A stretch of 64,000 bases of DNA from NCBI RefSeq assembly GCF_043641925.1, contig NZ_JBHZRU010000003.1, positions 158,014 through 222,013 of the forward strand, in the 5' to 3' direction. Source of the stretch: Paenisporosarcina quisquiliarum_A (GTDB taxonomy: Bacteria; Bacillota; Bacilli; Bacillales_A; Planococcaceae). The notes beneath the pieces are model-generated. The model worked only from the letters and a program-made list of their open reading frames with translations, had not been told where the DNA came from and ran no database searches. The position numbers were made by a program, and so were the translations under genes. This document shows positions 1 through 8,559 of this stretch, piece after piece. Within the stretch, counting starts at the first letter, position 1. Each line of letters starts with the position of its first letter.

Positions 1-115
1 TCTTTTCATATAGGTGACAATATTCTGGAGTAAAATAGATATCTTTATGATCAATTTTATCCAAAAATTCTAACCATTTCTCCCTTTGAAAGATATCAAA
101 GGTAGTAAAGCTCAT
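1..115 (-). CDS. FemAB-like / GNAT-fold protein, N-terminal fragment
   Basis: Only the first 38 codons are inside the window; the gene runs off the left edge. It begins MSFTTFDIFQREKW and contains DIYFTPEYCHLYEK, which recalls the N-terminus of FemAB/GNAT-type acyl or aminoacyl transferases in polysaccharide clusters that share a D-[IV]-Y-[FY]-x-PEY segment. An AAGGGGGA ribosome binding site precedes the ATG. It lies 27 nt after the upstream GNAT gene and is probably the next gene of the same operon. The family assignment rests on a short stretch, so the function is tentative. Confidence 0.55.
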   Translation of the reverse strand, partial: MSFTTFDIFQREKWLEFLDKIDHKDIYFTPEYCHLYEK

Positions 116-142
116 AAAAATCCCCCTTGGGTATATTGCTAT

Positions 143-907
143 TTAATTAGTTATCAAACTTAATCTTTTCGTAAGACCCATAAATTGAAATTGATTATGA
201 TGTATTTCTTTTTCAGATACCAAAAGAAGTGACCTTGTATCATCTAACATTTGTAATCCGCATTGGAGTTCTTCGTCTTCTATTGCTTGAAGTCCAGTGA
301 CGCGAAATAACAATGCTTTTATTCTTCCTACTTGATACGTTCTTTTTGATGTTTTAATAAATACATTTGAAAAATCATATAATGCTTGTTCAGCTTCAGA
401 AGTATGAAAGTTTACAACACTAACTTCAGTTAATTCTCCATCAAGTGAACTATTTAATCTCTTAGTTACATACCATTGTTTTGAAGAAATATTCTTAAAT
501 CCATTATTTTTATACCATAATTCCGCAAATTGATTGTCTTCAAATACATCCAATGTAATCTTGTTTTTTTTATATAATTTCGCAAGAAAAAATCCATGCT
601 CAAGGAGTGCTTTGCCTATTCCAAGACCCCTATAATTTGCAAAAAGGCTAATTTGATTTAAAAAAATCCCATCTTCATAAATTCGCCATTCAGTAAATCC
701 TAGTAATTGATCATCTTTATAGGCACCAAAATAAAAATAATTGCTTAATCCTTTAGGCAGTCGCAATATATTTTTCAAATATACTTCATACCTGTTTGAA
801 CTATAAATTGTCAGTTGAAACAACTCTTCTTTAAAACTGCATTTAATTAATAAAGGTATTAAATGGACATCTTTAAGATTCAGTGGAGCAATAGTAAAAT
901 TTATGAT
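143..907 (-). CDS. GNAT family N-acetyltransferase, non-AUG start
   Basis: About 254 residues. The acetyl-CoA binding motif YRGLGIGKALLEHG and the following LDVFEDNQFAELWYKNNGF are typical of GNAT enzymes; a further ~130 residues form a C-terminal region without a motif I recognise. The first ATG (position 823) would cut into the fold: the same frame stays open upstream and encodes INFTIAPLNLKDVHLIPLL. A strong AAAGAGGGGG site (914-922) lies next to the stop of the preceding sugar transferase gene. The only start-like codons behind it are ATC (907) and ATA (904), so a near-cognate start is inferred. By context, after an aminotransferase and a PglC-type transferase, it may N-acetylate the amino sugar, the role EpsM/PglD play in related clusters. 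That role is inference. Confidence 0.78.
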   Translation of the reverse strand: MINFTIAPLNLKDVHLIPLLIKCSFKEELFQLTIYSSNRYEVYLKNILRLPKGLSNYFYFGAYKDDQLLGFTEWRIYEDGIFLNQISLFANYRGLGIGKALLEHGFFLAKLYKKNKITLDVFEDNQFAELWYKNNGFKNISSKQWYVTKRLNSSLDGELTEVSVVNFHTSEAEQALYDFSNVFIKTSKRTYQVGRIKALLFRVTGLQAIEDEELQCGLQMLDDTRSLLLVSEKEIHHNQFQFMGLTKRLSLITN

Positions 908-922
908 TGAAAACCCCCTCTT

Positions 923-1525
923 TCATTTAGTAGTTTTCCGATCAATATCCAAATCCATTAATAACTCACTCGGATTATCAACCACATCTTGACCTTTTAA
1001 CACTTTTAATACTGTTTTACATACAATTTTCACATCTAAAGTTATTGATTTATTTTGAACGTATTCCACATCTAAACGAAGTCTCGTATTCCAATCCAGA
1101 TGATTTCTACCTGAAATTTGAGCTAAACCAGTTATTCCAGGCTTAACTAAATGCCTTTTGTTCTCTTCTGCTGTGTAGAAAGGAAGATACCTCACTAATA
1201 AAGGTCTAGGACCCACAAAATTCATGTCACCTTTTATTATATTAATAAGCTGCGGTAGTTCATCGAGGCTAGCTTTTCTTAAAAATAAACCAACTTTAGT
1301 TAAACGCGCTCCATCTGGTAATAAAGCATCTTCTTGATCAGTTTTATTTGTCATCGTTCTAAATTTATAAAGGAGAAATATCTTTCCATTTAAACCGACA
1401 CGCTCTTGTATGAAAAATATTGGAAATCCTAATTTTAGTAGAACTATTAAAGATGTAATTAATAAAACTGGCCATAAAATTAATGTTAACAATACAGCAA
1501 TAAATAGATTTAGGAAGTTATTCAA
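923..1525 (-). CDS. PglC/EpsL-type undecaprenyl-phosphate sugar phosphotransferase
   Basis: 200 residues, the small single-domain phosphoglycosyl transferase form. One N-terminal hydrophobic helix is followed by YKFRTM, the catalytic LDELPQL and GDMNFVGPRP, and KPGITGLAQISGRN, all diagnostic of the family. It would transfer a sugar phosphate from a UDP-sugar to undecaprenyl phosphate at the inner membrane face and so start repeat-unit assembly. The start is TTG (1525) with AAGGAAAA upstream; a TAG two codons before rules out a longer product. The usual KRxxD segment before the membrane helix is therefore missing. It sits 12 nt after the aminotransferase and 15 nt before the GNAT start, so translation is probably coupled. 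Confidence 0.94.
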   Translation of the reverse strand: MNNFLNLFIAVLLTLILWPVLLITSLIVLLKLGFPIFFIQERVGLNGKIFLLYKFRTMTNKTDQEDALLPDGARLTKVGLFLRKASLDELPQLINIIKGDMNFVGPRPLLVRYLPFYTAEENKRHLVKPGITGLAQISGRNHLDWNTRLRLDVEYVQNKSITLDVKIVCKTVLKVLKGQDVVDNPSELLMDLDIDRKTTK

Positions 1526-1537
1526 AAGCTATTTTCC

Positions 1538-2692
1538 TTAACATTCATGAAACACTTCTTTAATACAATCTACGACTCTGCTGATTTCTTCTACTGTGAG
1601 GTTAGAGCCTGAAGGTAAACAAATACCAGATTGAAATAATTGATCCGAAACACTACCTTCAGGACTATGTGGAAAGTATAAGTTTTTCTTAAAAAGCGGT
1701 TGAAGATGAAGTGGTTTCCAAACAGGACGACCTTCAATATTTTCACTCTCTAAAGCGTCTAAAACTTGTTCAGCTTTTACTGAAGTTTTCTTTGGGTTTA
1801 TAGTTAATGCTGTTAGCCAACGAGATGAACGACCAAATGCTGCTTCAGACATAAATTCGATTCCATCCAAACTTGATAATTCATTATTATATATATCGAA
1901 AACATTTCTTCGAGCATTTACACGTTCATTGATGACTCTTAATTGTCCTCTTCCTATACCAGCTAAAACATTACTTAATCTATAATTAAAACCAATTCTA
2001 CTATGCTGATAGTATCGAGCTGGATCTCTCGCTTGAGTTGCCCAATATCGTACTCTTTCTAAAGCTTCTATATCTTCCGATACGAGCATACCACCTCCAG
2101 AAGTAGTGATGATTTTATTGCCATTAAAAGAATAAATACCATATTTTCCAAGAGTTCCACTAGCTTTACCTTTATAGGTTGCGCCTAATGATTCTGCTGC
2201 ATCTTCAATTACTGGAACATTGTAGTGATTACATATATCGAGAATTTTAGACATATCTGCACTCTGTCCGTAAAGATTTACAACAATAACTGCTTTAGGA
2301 AGCTTCCCTTCTTTTTCAAAATAATGAAAAGCTTGTTCCAACGCTTGTGGTGATAAATTCCAAGTGATTGGCTCTGAATCTATAAATACTGGTTCTGCTC
2401 CTTGGTACAAGATAGGATTAGCACTTGCCACGAATGTAAGTGAAGAACAAAAAACAAGATCACCTCTGCCAACATTTAATAATTTCAATGCCAAATGTAT
2501 TGCAGCAGTCCCCGAACTTAATGCCACCGCTCCCCTTGTTCCAACAAATTGAGATATCTCTTGTTCAAAATAATCTATGTTTTTTCCTATAGGAGCAATC
2601 CAGTTTGTATCAAACGCTTCTTTTATGTAATCTTGTTCAAACCCACTCATATGTGGGGAAGAAAGAAATATTCTATTCGAAGTTTTCACCAA
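1538..2692 (-). CDS. DegT/DnrJ/EryC1/StrS aminotransferase (EpsN/PglE-like)
   Basis: 384 residues, the usual family length. SGTAAIHLAL near the N-terminus, the VIEDAAESLGATY aspartate that contacts PLP, and SFNGNKIITTSGGGM with the Schiff-base lysine are visible. Family members transaminate 4-keto sugar nucleotides; with the neighbouring PglC-type transferase and GNAT this suggests a UDP-4-amino sugar of the bacillosamine or QuiNAc4N class. The matching 4,6-dehydratase is not in the window. The start is TTG (2692) with GGGAG upstream; a GTG one codon later is the alternative. Confidence 0.93.
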   Translation of the reverse strand: MVKTSNRIFLSSPHMSGFEQDYIKEAFDTNWIAPIGKNIDYFEQEISQFVGTRGAVALSSGTAAIHLALKLLNVGRGDLVFCSSLTFVASANPILYQGAEPVFIDSEPITWNLSPQALEQAFHYFEKEGKLPKAVIVVNLYGQSADMSKILDICNHYNVPVIEDAAESLGATYKGKASGTLGKYGIYSFNGNKIITTSGGGMLVSEDIEALERVRYWATQARDPARYYQHSRIGFNYRLSNVLAGIGRGQLRVINERVNARRNVFDIYNNELSSLDGIEFMSEAAFGRSSRWLTALTINPKKTSVKAEQVLDALESENIEGRPVWKPLHLQPLFKKNLYFPHSPEGSVSDQLFQSGICLPSGSNLTVEEISRVVDCIKEVFHEC

Positions 2693-2712
2693 AATATATT
2701 CAACTCCCTCAT

Positions 2713-3384
2713 CTAAATAACATTACTTAATTCTCTAAGAGAAGAGATACAGATGTCGGCATCGTATATTTCATCTACTTTTACATCACGATATTCGCCA
2801 ATTGTTCTGCGAATTTTTATGGTTTTCCAACCTAACTTTTTTGCAGCAACAAAATCTTTTAAAGGATTGTCCCCAACATACACAAAATCCTTTGCTTGAC
2901 CTTTAAAGTACTCCATCATGGTTAAATATGGTAGATGATTAGGTTTCCATTTATTTTTTCCTAACAAGTCTGTATAAACAATGAAATCAAAAGAGTCTTG
3001 AATACCTAACGCTTTTACTTTACTAATTTGTGAATTTGCATATCCATCCGTTAATAGTCCAATACCTTTATATGTTCTAAAGTATTTTAGAGCCCAATCA
3101 GCATCTTCAAATAATTTAATCTGAGGAGAATGATTACGGTACATCTCAACAAGTTGAAAGATAAATGCTTCATTATAATGAATTCCCAATTGATCTAGTG
3201 CAAGATTGAAAATATTCCCTCTTTCGCCTTCTTTATAAAGCGCAAATGCATGGTTATAAAAATCAGGTATATTGTATTTAGTATATAGAAAGTGGGATAT
3301 TGATTTTAAACCGCTGCTAACATACTCACTTTCTGGGTAAAGAGTATCGTCCATATCAAATATAACAATTTGCGTTAAAGCCAT
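2713..3384 (-). CDS. HAD superfamily hydrolase, paired with ATP-grasp
   Basis: 223 residues. HAD motif I FDMDDTL, motif II LLTDG, and motifs III/IV in the region ending YVGDNPLKDFVAAKKLGW are present, with an alpha-helical cap of about 80 residues as in YjjG-like phosphatases. The start overlaps the end of the upstream ATP-grasp gene by 10 nt, which implies co-translation and a shared pathway. The substrate is unknown; a phosphorylated sugar or an acyl-phosphate by-product is plausible. AAAGGGATC precedes the ATG. Confidence 0.88.
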   Translation of the reverse strand: MALTQIVIFDMDDTLYPESEYVSSGLKSISHFLYTKYNIPDFYNHAFALYKEGERGNIFNLALDQLGIHYNEAFIFQLVEMYRNHSPQIKLFEDADWALKYFRTYKGIGLLTDGYANSQISKVKALGIQDSFDFIVYTDLLGKNKWKPNHLPYLTMMEYFKGQAKDFVYVGDNPLKDFVAAKKLGWKTIKIRRTIGEYRDVKVDEIYDADICISSLRELSNVI

Positions 3385-4364
3385 AATTCTGATCCCTTTT
3401 CGATGAAAATCGCTTCATCATATCTCAGCATAGCTAACCCATCCATCCAATCGTCAATCCTATTATGAGTCTCTTCACCGTTCATCCACTGGATTATATA
3501 CTTAGGAAAATCAGCCCCAGCCTCAAAAGACAATGGTACACCTCCTCCAAACCTAGGATTAATTTCGATAAATGTAATTTCCCCATCGTTTGTGATAAAA
3601 CATTGCAAAGTTATGCATCCTAACGCTCCTGGAAGTGCTTCTACAACCTTTTTACTTGCCTCAATTAATAATTTATTTTTCACGGTGAGTCCTTTACTCA
3701 CTTCTCCAGCACGAGTTTCTATACGAAGTCTTGGAACCACAGAACGAATATTTCCTGAAAAATCGACAAGAACATCTACTGTATATTCATCGCCTACAAC
3801 AAAATTTTGTAACATCGCATCAGGTGTATAGTTTATAAAAAATAATAACTCATTGATGTTATTTATTTTATTAACCCCTTCGCTACTACTTCCATTTACT
3901 GGCTTAATTATGTAAGGAAAATTGAATTGTTGGCTATTCATTAGTATGTTCACATCAAAAATATCTGGGGTTTGAAAACCTGTATTTTTAAAAAAATGAT
4001 AAGTATTTCTCTTATCGAAACAAATATCATTAACTTCGCATGAAGAAACTAAACAAGTTACACCTATTTCTTCGAATTCTTCTTTATGAAAAGATAATTG
4101 AGTTAACTCGGTATCAATTAGTGGAATAAGAAGGGTGATATTGTATTTTTGACAAATATTCTTTAAAGCTTCGATATAGTTAGAATCAGATATTTTAGGA
4201 ACTACTATATGTGTATCTGACATATAGGATGCAGGAGCTGAATTTTTAAAATCAGTTGTTATGATTTTCCCCTCTACACCAAGTTCATTCAAAGTGCGTT
4301 TAAAATGATTTATTAATTGAACTCTTCTCCCTACACTAGTGAATAAAATATTGAATTGTGACAT
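3375..4364 (-). CDS. ATP-grasp ligase of a polysaccharide cluster
   Basis: 329 residues. A pre-ATP-grasp Rossmann-like domain (ILFTSVGRRVQLINHF) is followed by the ATP-grasp region: FPYIIKPVNGSSSEGV holds the nucleotide-binding lysine and glycine-rich loop, and FIEINPRFGGG holds the Mg-binding glutamate and asparagine. The closest relatives I recognise are carbamoyl-phosphate synthase large-subunit-like and PylC-like ligases, which make an amide or peptide bond through an acyl phosphate. Inside a surface-glycan operon it may attach an amino or carboxylic acid to an amino sugar. The start has a near-perfect GGAGGTGG site. Confidence 0.88.
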   Translation of the reverse strand: MSQFNILFTSVGRRVQLINHFKRTLNELGVEGKIITTDFKNSAPASYMSDTHIVVPKISDSNYIEALKNICQKYNITLLIPLIDTELTQLSFHKEEFEEIGVTCLVSSCEVNDICFDKRNTYHFFKNTGFQTPDIFDVNILMNSQQFNFPYIIKPVNGSSSEGVNKINNINELLFFINYTPDAMLQNFVVGDEYTVDVLVDFSGNIRSVVPRLRIETRAGEVSKGLTVKNKLLIEASKKVVEALPGALGCITLQCFITNDGEITFIEINPRFGGGVPLSFEAGADFPKYIIQWMNGEETHNRIDDWMDGLAMLRYDEAIFIEKGSELWL

Positions 4365-4579
4365 TTACTACCACCTCCAATGTACCCAGTAATTATTACT
4401 TAGTATTATCTTCTTTACACTTAAATACCTAATCATGTAAACCATTAATACTAAGATAATATATGATTTGTTTTGGATACTTAGACATATACAAACAAAT
4501 CGTTAATAATTATAGGGGTTAATAAAGTAAGATTCCTATTCTTTATTTACTATTGAACGATTGGGATTACTCTTGGATC

Positions 4580-5764
4580 TTATATTGTTAATGAACGCTC
4601 TTTTAAACTTTTTTGACGTGGAATATAGTTTGCCACAATAGCCAAATACAAGAGAAATACTTCGTTAATAAAGAAAGTAAGTGATGTCATTTGTACAAGA
4701 AATAAAATGAATGTTAAAAATAAAAATGGTTTCTCAAAAGCCAAATTGTTTTCCAGCAATTGATAGCAAACAAAGAATAAAAAAAGTACATATATACTAA
4801 AACCGATTACACCCGACTCCGAAAGTATTTCTAAGAAAGTGTTATGAACAAAATGAGTATCACTAAAATCATGAGAATTATACTCTTTAAAATTAAATGC
4901 ACCTATACCAAAAAAGGGCTGTGATCCAAAATAAGTCCATGCTCTGCTCCACAATTCAAATCGGCCACTTCCCCCATCCGTTGAAAAATCTTGAATTCTA
5001 GAAAAAATCATATTCATAAAATTTATATGAAATACAAATGTCAAAATAAATGCAAATAATGACAACAAACTAATGGAAGACAAGATTAATTTAAATTGTT
5101 TAATTGGTTTACTCATCAATAAAAATATAATAAAGACAAAAGCCATGGCCATTATGCCGCCTCTAGAAAAAGTTAATAAGTTTGTAATTAAACAGAGGAT
5201 TAAGCCGATTTTATTTAAAGAACTTTTTGAATTACATAAGAAATATGTGAAAAAAATCGAATTATAAAAAATATAATAATTTGGGTCGGTAACTACTCCA
5301 ATTAAGCGAGGATAATCTCTATCCATCATTACTCCACCAATAGTAGTAAGTTTGAATTTTAGTGCAATACCATATAAGAGAAGACTTAGCGTATTAAAAA
5401 CTAGTCCTGAATATCCAATTGCTTTCTCAATCGCATATATAGAATATTTAACTAAAAAGAATCTAATGATAAAATAACAGATGATTAATAATATTATTCC
5501 TAAAATAATACGAATACTTTCAATCGGATATAATGAAAATGCACCAGTAAAGCTGAAGGTTAAATAAAATAAAATCATAATAAATTCATAGAAATGGAAC
5601 TTGACAAAGTAGAATACAGTTACATTGAAAACAAATAGAAAAAACAAAAATACCATATATGGTTTTAATGCAAAACCTATGTAAATGTAATATTTACCTA
5701 GGGTAATAAGTAGAATCAATAAAAACAATGGAAATATTTTATTTTGATCTGTTCGAATTTCCAT
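4580..5764 (-). CDS. O-antigen ligase/polymerase family (Wzy-like) membrane protein
   Basis: About 394 residues with roughly ten hydrophobic segments and a large external loop containing SGRFELWSRAW and HNTFLEILSESGVIGF, the Wzy_C signature. It would polymerise lipid-linked repeat units outside the membrane. A longer reading from TTG 5782 is possible, but the GGAAAGG site at 5773-5779 fits ATG 5764, immediately after the flippase stop. The following 215 nt before the ATP-grasp gene hold no gene or clear terminator. Confidence 0.9.
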   Translation of the reverse strand: MEIRTDQNKIFPLFLLILLITLGKYYIYIGFALKPYMVFLFFLFVFNVTVFYFVKFHFYEFIMILFYLTFSFTGAFSLYPIESIRIILGIILLIICYFIIRFFLVKYSIYAIEKAIGYSGLVFNTLSLLLYGIALKFKLTTIGGVMMDRDYPRLIGVVTDPNYYIFYNSIFFTYFLCNSKSSLNKIGLILCLITNLLTFSRGGIMAMAFVFIIFLLMSKPIKQFKLILSSISLLSLFAFILTFVFHINFMNMIFSRIQDFSTDGGSGRFELWSRAWTYFGSQPFFGIGAFNFKEYNSHDFSDTHFVHNTFLEILSESGVIGFSIYVLFLFFVCYQLLENNLAFEKPFLFLTFILFLVQMTSLTFFINEVFLLYLAIVANYIPRQKSLKERSLTI

Positions 5765-5766
5765 TA

Positions 5767-7215
5767 TCAAGATCCTTTCCAAAACTTGCTAAGAACTCTC
5801 CCAATGGTCGATCTCTTAAAATAGGTAATAATGTTTCTGCTTAATACTCTATCTAGTAAAACCACAATAGTGAGTACAAAAATGCAAATAATCATTGCTA
5901 CTATAGGAGTCGATTCGAAAAATGTGTAAGTACCAAATAAAGATATACCGAAAAAAATCGAATATGGTACAAGTACATTTTTGGCAATAATCCACCTGTT
6001 TGGATTAGTGATCCAGAAACCAATTAATGCGATTGCTTCTATACATAAACAAGCCATAGCGGCACCTAAAATCAAATATAGATTACTTAAAAATAAAAAG
6101 AGGAAAATTGCACAAACAACAGAAACAAACTGAACTATTGTCCGATAATTTTGCTTTGCTTGTGTAGTTAAACCATCTGCTAAAGCAATATTGATGCTTT
6201 GTAATACTAGTAGTAATGACAAAACTTGTAATGCTTCAGCTGCATGAATCCATTTATGTCCAAATAGTAGAAGAATAATTTCTTCAGACATGTAAAACAA
6301 AACAATAGTAATACACATTCCCATTAAAGACATGATTTTTAATTGCAATATATTTAGTTTTAAATGTTGATCAGATTCATCGATATTATATAGTCTGAAC
6401 AAAGCTGGATAAAACGCACCTGCAATCACACCTGGTATCTGATAGAGTGATGCTGGGATTCGGAGAGCAATTGCAAACATGCCTAATTGACTTAGAGTTA
6501 ATGTTTTTTCTAATACAATTGGCCCGATTTGTGGCAAAAGCATCATTAGTAATCCACTTAATAAAAAAATCCAAAGTTTGTAGAGAATCAATTTTTGAAA
6601 TGGCCATTTAAATGAGAGTTCAATATGTTTGCTCACAAGAAATAATCCTACTAATCCTGCTAAAAAATACGAAAATCCATACAAGAAGCTTATAATGAAA
6701 GGGCCGACTTTTAACCAACTACCTAAAAATATACTTATAACTAAGAATAATGCCGATGAAATTCTAATAATTCCCAAATACTGCATTTTTTCTACGAGTT
6801 GAAAATAAGTGATTCCTACGCTTTGTAAAGATAAACCTAGCACCATTGGTATTATAAGGAAATACATTGTTTTAATTAATTCTTGATTTTCATAAATTAA
6901 GTGGATAACCATAAATCCACATAAAAAAATGGCAATTAACAATACAATCCTTACTTTTATATAAGATGAAATTATTGCTTCGAGATTGGATTCTTTTTTA
7001 GAACCTTCTCTAAGGACTGTTACACTTAAACCTACATCCGTAAAATAGCCCATGACCAGAGAAATGGCCAAAGCGATACTAAACATACCATAGTTCTCCG
7101 AATTCATACTTTTTGCTAAAAGTATTAATGTTAAGAGATTTAAAATACTTGAAAGTGCTGTGCTATAGAATAGGTGAAGTACATTTTTAACAATGGAATT
7201 TCTAGTTAAATCAAT
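5767..7215 (-). CDS. Wzx-type oligosaccharide flippase, probable ATT or ATA start
   Basis: Polytopic MATE/Wzx-like protein of about 482 residues with some 12-14 hydrophobic segments. Starting at the first ATG (7107) would delete the first transmembrane helix: the frame continues upstream and encodes NSIVKNVLHLFYSTALSS then ILNLLTLILLAKS, a classical Wzx N-terminus. A GGTGGAG site at 7224-7230 is followed only by ATA (7218) and ATT (7215). ATT has the better spacing (8 nt) and is chosen here. It lies 26 nt after the chain-length gene and its stop touches the polymerase start. Function: moving undecaprenyl-linked repeat units to the outer face. Confidence 0.88.
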   Translation of the reverse strand: MDLTRNSIVKNVLHLFYSTALSSILNLLTLILLAKSMNSENYGMFSIALAISLVMGYFTDVGLSVTVLREGSKKESNLEAIISSYIKVRIVLLIAIFLCGFMVIHLIYENQELIKTMYFLIIPMVLGLSLQSVGITYFQLVEKMQYLGIIRISSALFLVISIFLGSWLKVGPFIISFLYGFSYFLAGLVGLFLVSKHIELSFKWPFQKLILYKLWIFLLSGLLMMLLPQIGPIVLEKTLTLSQLGMFAIALRIPASLYQIPGVIAGAFYPALFRLYNIDESDQHLKLNILQLKIMSLMGMCITIVLFYMSEEIILLLFGHKWIHAAEALQVLSLLLVLQSINIALADGLTTQAKQNYRTIVQFVSVVCAIFLFLFLSNLYLILGAAMACLCIEAIALIGFWITNPNRWIIAKNVLVPYSIFFGISLFGTYTFFESTPIVAMIICIFVLTIVVLLDRVLSRNIITYFKRSTIGRVLSKFWKGS

Positions 7216-7241
7216 TATTTTTTCTCCACCTTTTGATTTTG

Positions 7242-8549
7242 CTATTTAACCTGAAATATTACGCCAAGAATATTTTTATTGCCTGTTTCTAAATATTTTT
7301 TAGTTTTAATAACATCTTCTTTTGTAGTTGAATTCTTTTTTACAACCAATAAAACATCATTACAATATTTAGCTAATATTTGAGAGTCTGAAGCGGACAA
7401 AAAGTCTCGACTTTCGATAATAATCAAATCATAATGAGTCTTTAAATTAATTATTGAATTTTCCAAATTATGAGAACCCCAAACTTTCGATGGTTCATCT
7501 AATAATGGACCAGTCGTTAAAAGAGATAAGCCAGTGGTGTAGGTATAATGTGAATGAATATGTAAGTTTCCATCATTCAATAATACATTGGTAAATCCTG
7601 ATTTATTATCTAAGTTGAACCACACATGTAACGATGGATTGTCCAAGTTTGCATCAATAAGTAAAACTTTTTTTCCTTTTTCAGCCATTGAAATGGCTAA
7701 CTTAGCAGAAATAATAGACTTTTGTTCGCTTAAATTTGGAGAAGTAATTAATAGTAACGAACAGTTTTTTTGTCTATTTTCAATATTTGTTCTAATTATT
7801 CTAATTTGCTCTGTACTAACTAGTTCAGGGCTTAGTTTCAGTTTTCTAAACGTTTTTTTATTAGACTTCTTATTAGATTGAAGTTGTTTTCCTTTTAGTT
7901 TCATCTTTCTTTTTAAGTCTACTTCTCCTAATACTGTTAAACGAAGTGCTTCAAGATCAAATGCCGATTCCACACTATCATCAAGATATTCTCTAGTCAT
8001 TGCAATGCCTATCCCTGCAAATATACCAACCATTAATCCTATTGCGATATTTAAAAGAGGACTATCTACTCGCTTTAACGAAGTGCTTGAATCTGGTCCG
8101 CTTAAGATTTTGATATCCTCACTATTCAATAGCTTATTCATTTCATCCCGTGCAACCAATGCAACTGTATTTGCTATATCCTCAGCTAATTTCGAATCAT
8201 TACTCCGAACCACAATGTTAATGATTTGCGAGTTATAATTATTTTTCACAACAATATTTTCTGAAACATTACTTATTTTAAGTTCTTTTTCAACTTTATG
8301 AAGAACAACCGGACTCTTAATAAAGTCTGTAGATGAAGCGACAATCCTTGTTATTTCTTGAGTTTCTTGAAGGTCTTTATTTTTAAATACACCAATTAGT
8401 AACGATTCCGTAGCTTCGTAGGTTGGTTTCATTGCAAGTATCACTATGCAAACAGTGAAAATGATTATACTTATACTCGTGATAATTATTGAAATATATC
8501 TTTTCTGCAATATTTTTAGAAACTTCTTTAAGTCCATGTTTTCGTTCAT
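7242..8549 (-). CDS. Chain-length determinant fused to a degenerate BY-kinase domain
   Basis: About 435 residues. The N-terminal half is a Wzz/polysaccharide co-polymerase module with two membrane helices (residues ~15-40 and ~175-195) around an extracytoplasmic region. The C-terminal half has the BY-kinase fold but a broken active site: the Walker A loop reads SPNLSEQKSI where SPxPGEGKST is normal, Walker A' reads LLIDANLDNP, and Walker B reads LIIIESRD with no DTPP. There is no tyrosine-rich tail. It probably controls chain length as a pseudokinase, perhaps partnered by an active kinase elsewhere. ATG 8549, 5 nt after AAGGTGG, is preferred over the ATG at 8567 that overlaps the epimerase gene. 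Confidence 0.88.
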   Translation of the reverse strand: MNENMDLKKFLKILQKRYISIIITSISIIIFTVCIVILAMKPTYEATESLLIGVFKNKDLQETQEITRIVASSTDFIKSPVVLHKVEKELKISNVSENIVVKNNYNSQIINIVVRSNDSKLAEDIANTVALVARDEMNKLLNSEDIKILSGPDSSTSLKRVDSPLLNIAIGLMVGIFAGIGIAMTREYLDDSVESAFDLEALRLTVLGEVDLKRKMKLKGKQLQSNKKSNKKTFRKLKLSPELVSTEQIRIIRTNIENRQKNCSLLLITSPNLSEQKSIISAKLAISMAEKGKKVLLIDANLDNPSLHVWFNLDNKSGFTNVLLNDGNLHIHSHYTYTTGLSLLTTGPLLDEPSKVWGSHNLENSIINLKTHYDLIIIESRDFLSASDSQILAKYCNDVLLVVKKNSTTKEDVIKTKKYLETGNKNILGVIFQVK

Positions 8550-8559
8550 ACTAACCACC

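Noticed and set aside
824..907. Frameshift or pseudogene explanation for the truncated-looking GNAT
   Set aside because: The upstream extension is in the same frame as the rest, with no stop and a good ribosome binding site, so a near-cognate start explains it without a mutation.
2713..4364. ATP-grasp plus HAD as a phage-defence module
   Set aside because: Both genes are embedded in and overlap with a glycan operon; no nuclease, effector or sensor is nearby.
4365..4579. Gene or riboswitch in the gap between polymerase and ATP-grasp genes
   Set aside because: Only A+T-rich sequence with weak near-palindromes around TTAGTATTATCTT; no frame with a ribosome binding site and no known leader motif.
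7108..7240. Frameshift in the flippase N-terminus
   Set aside because: The missing first helix is encoded in the same frame directly upstream; nothing is shifted.
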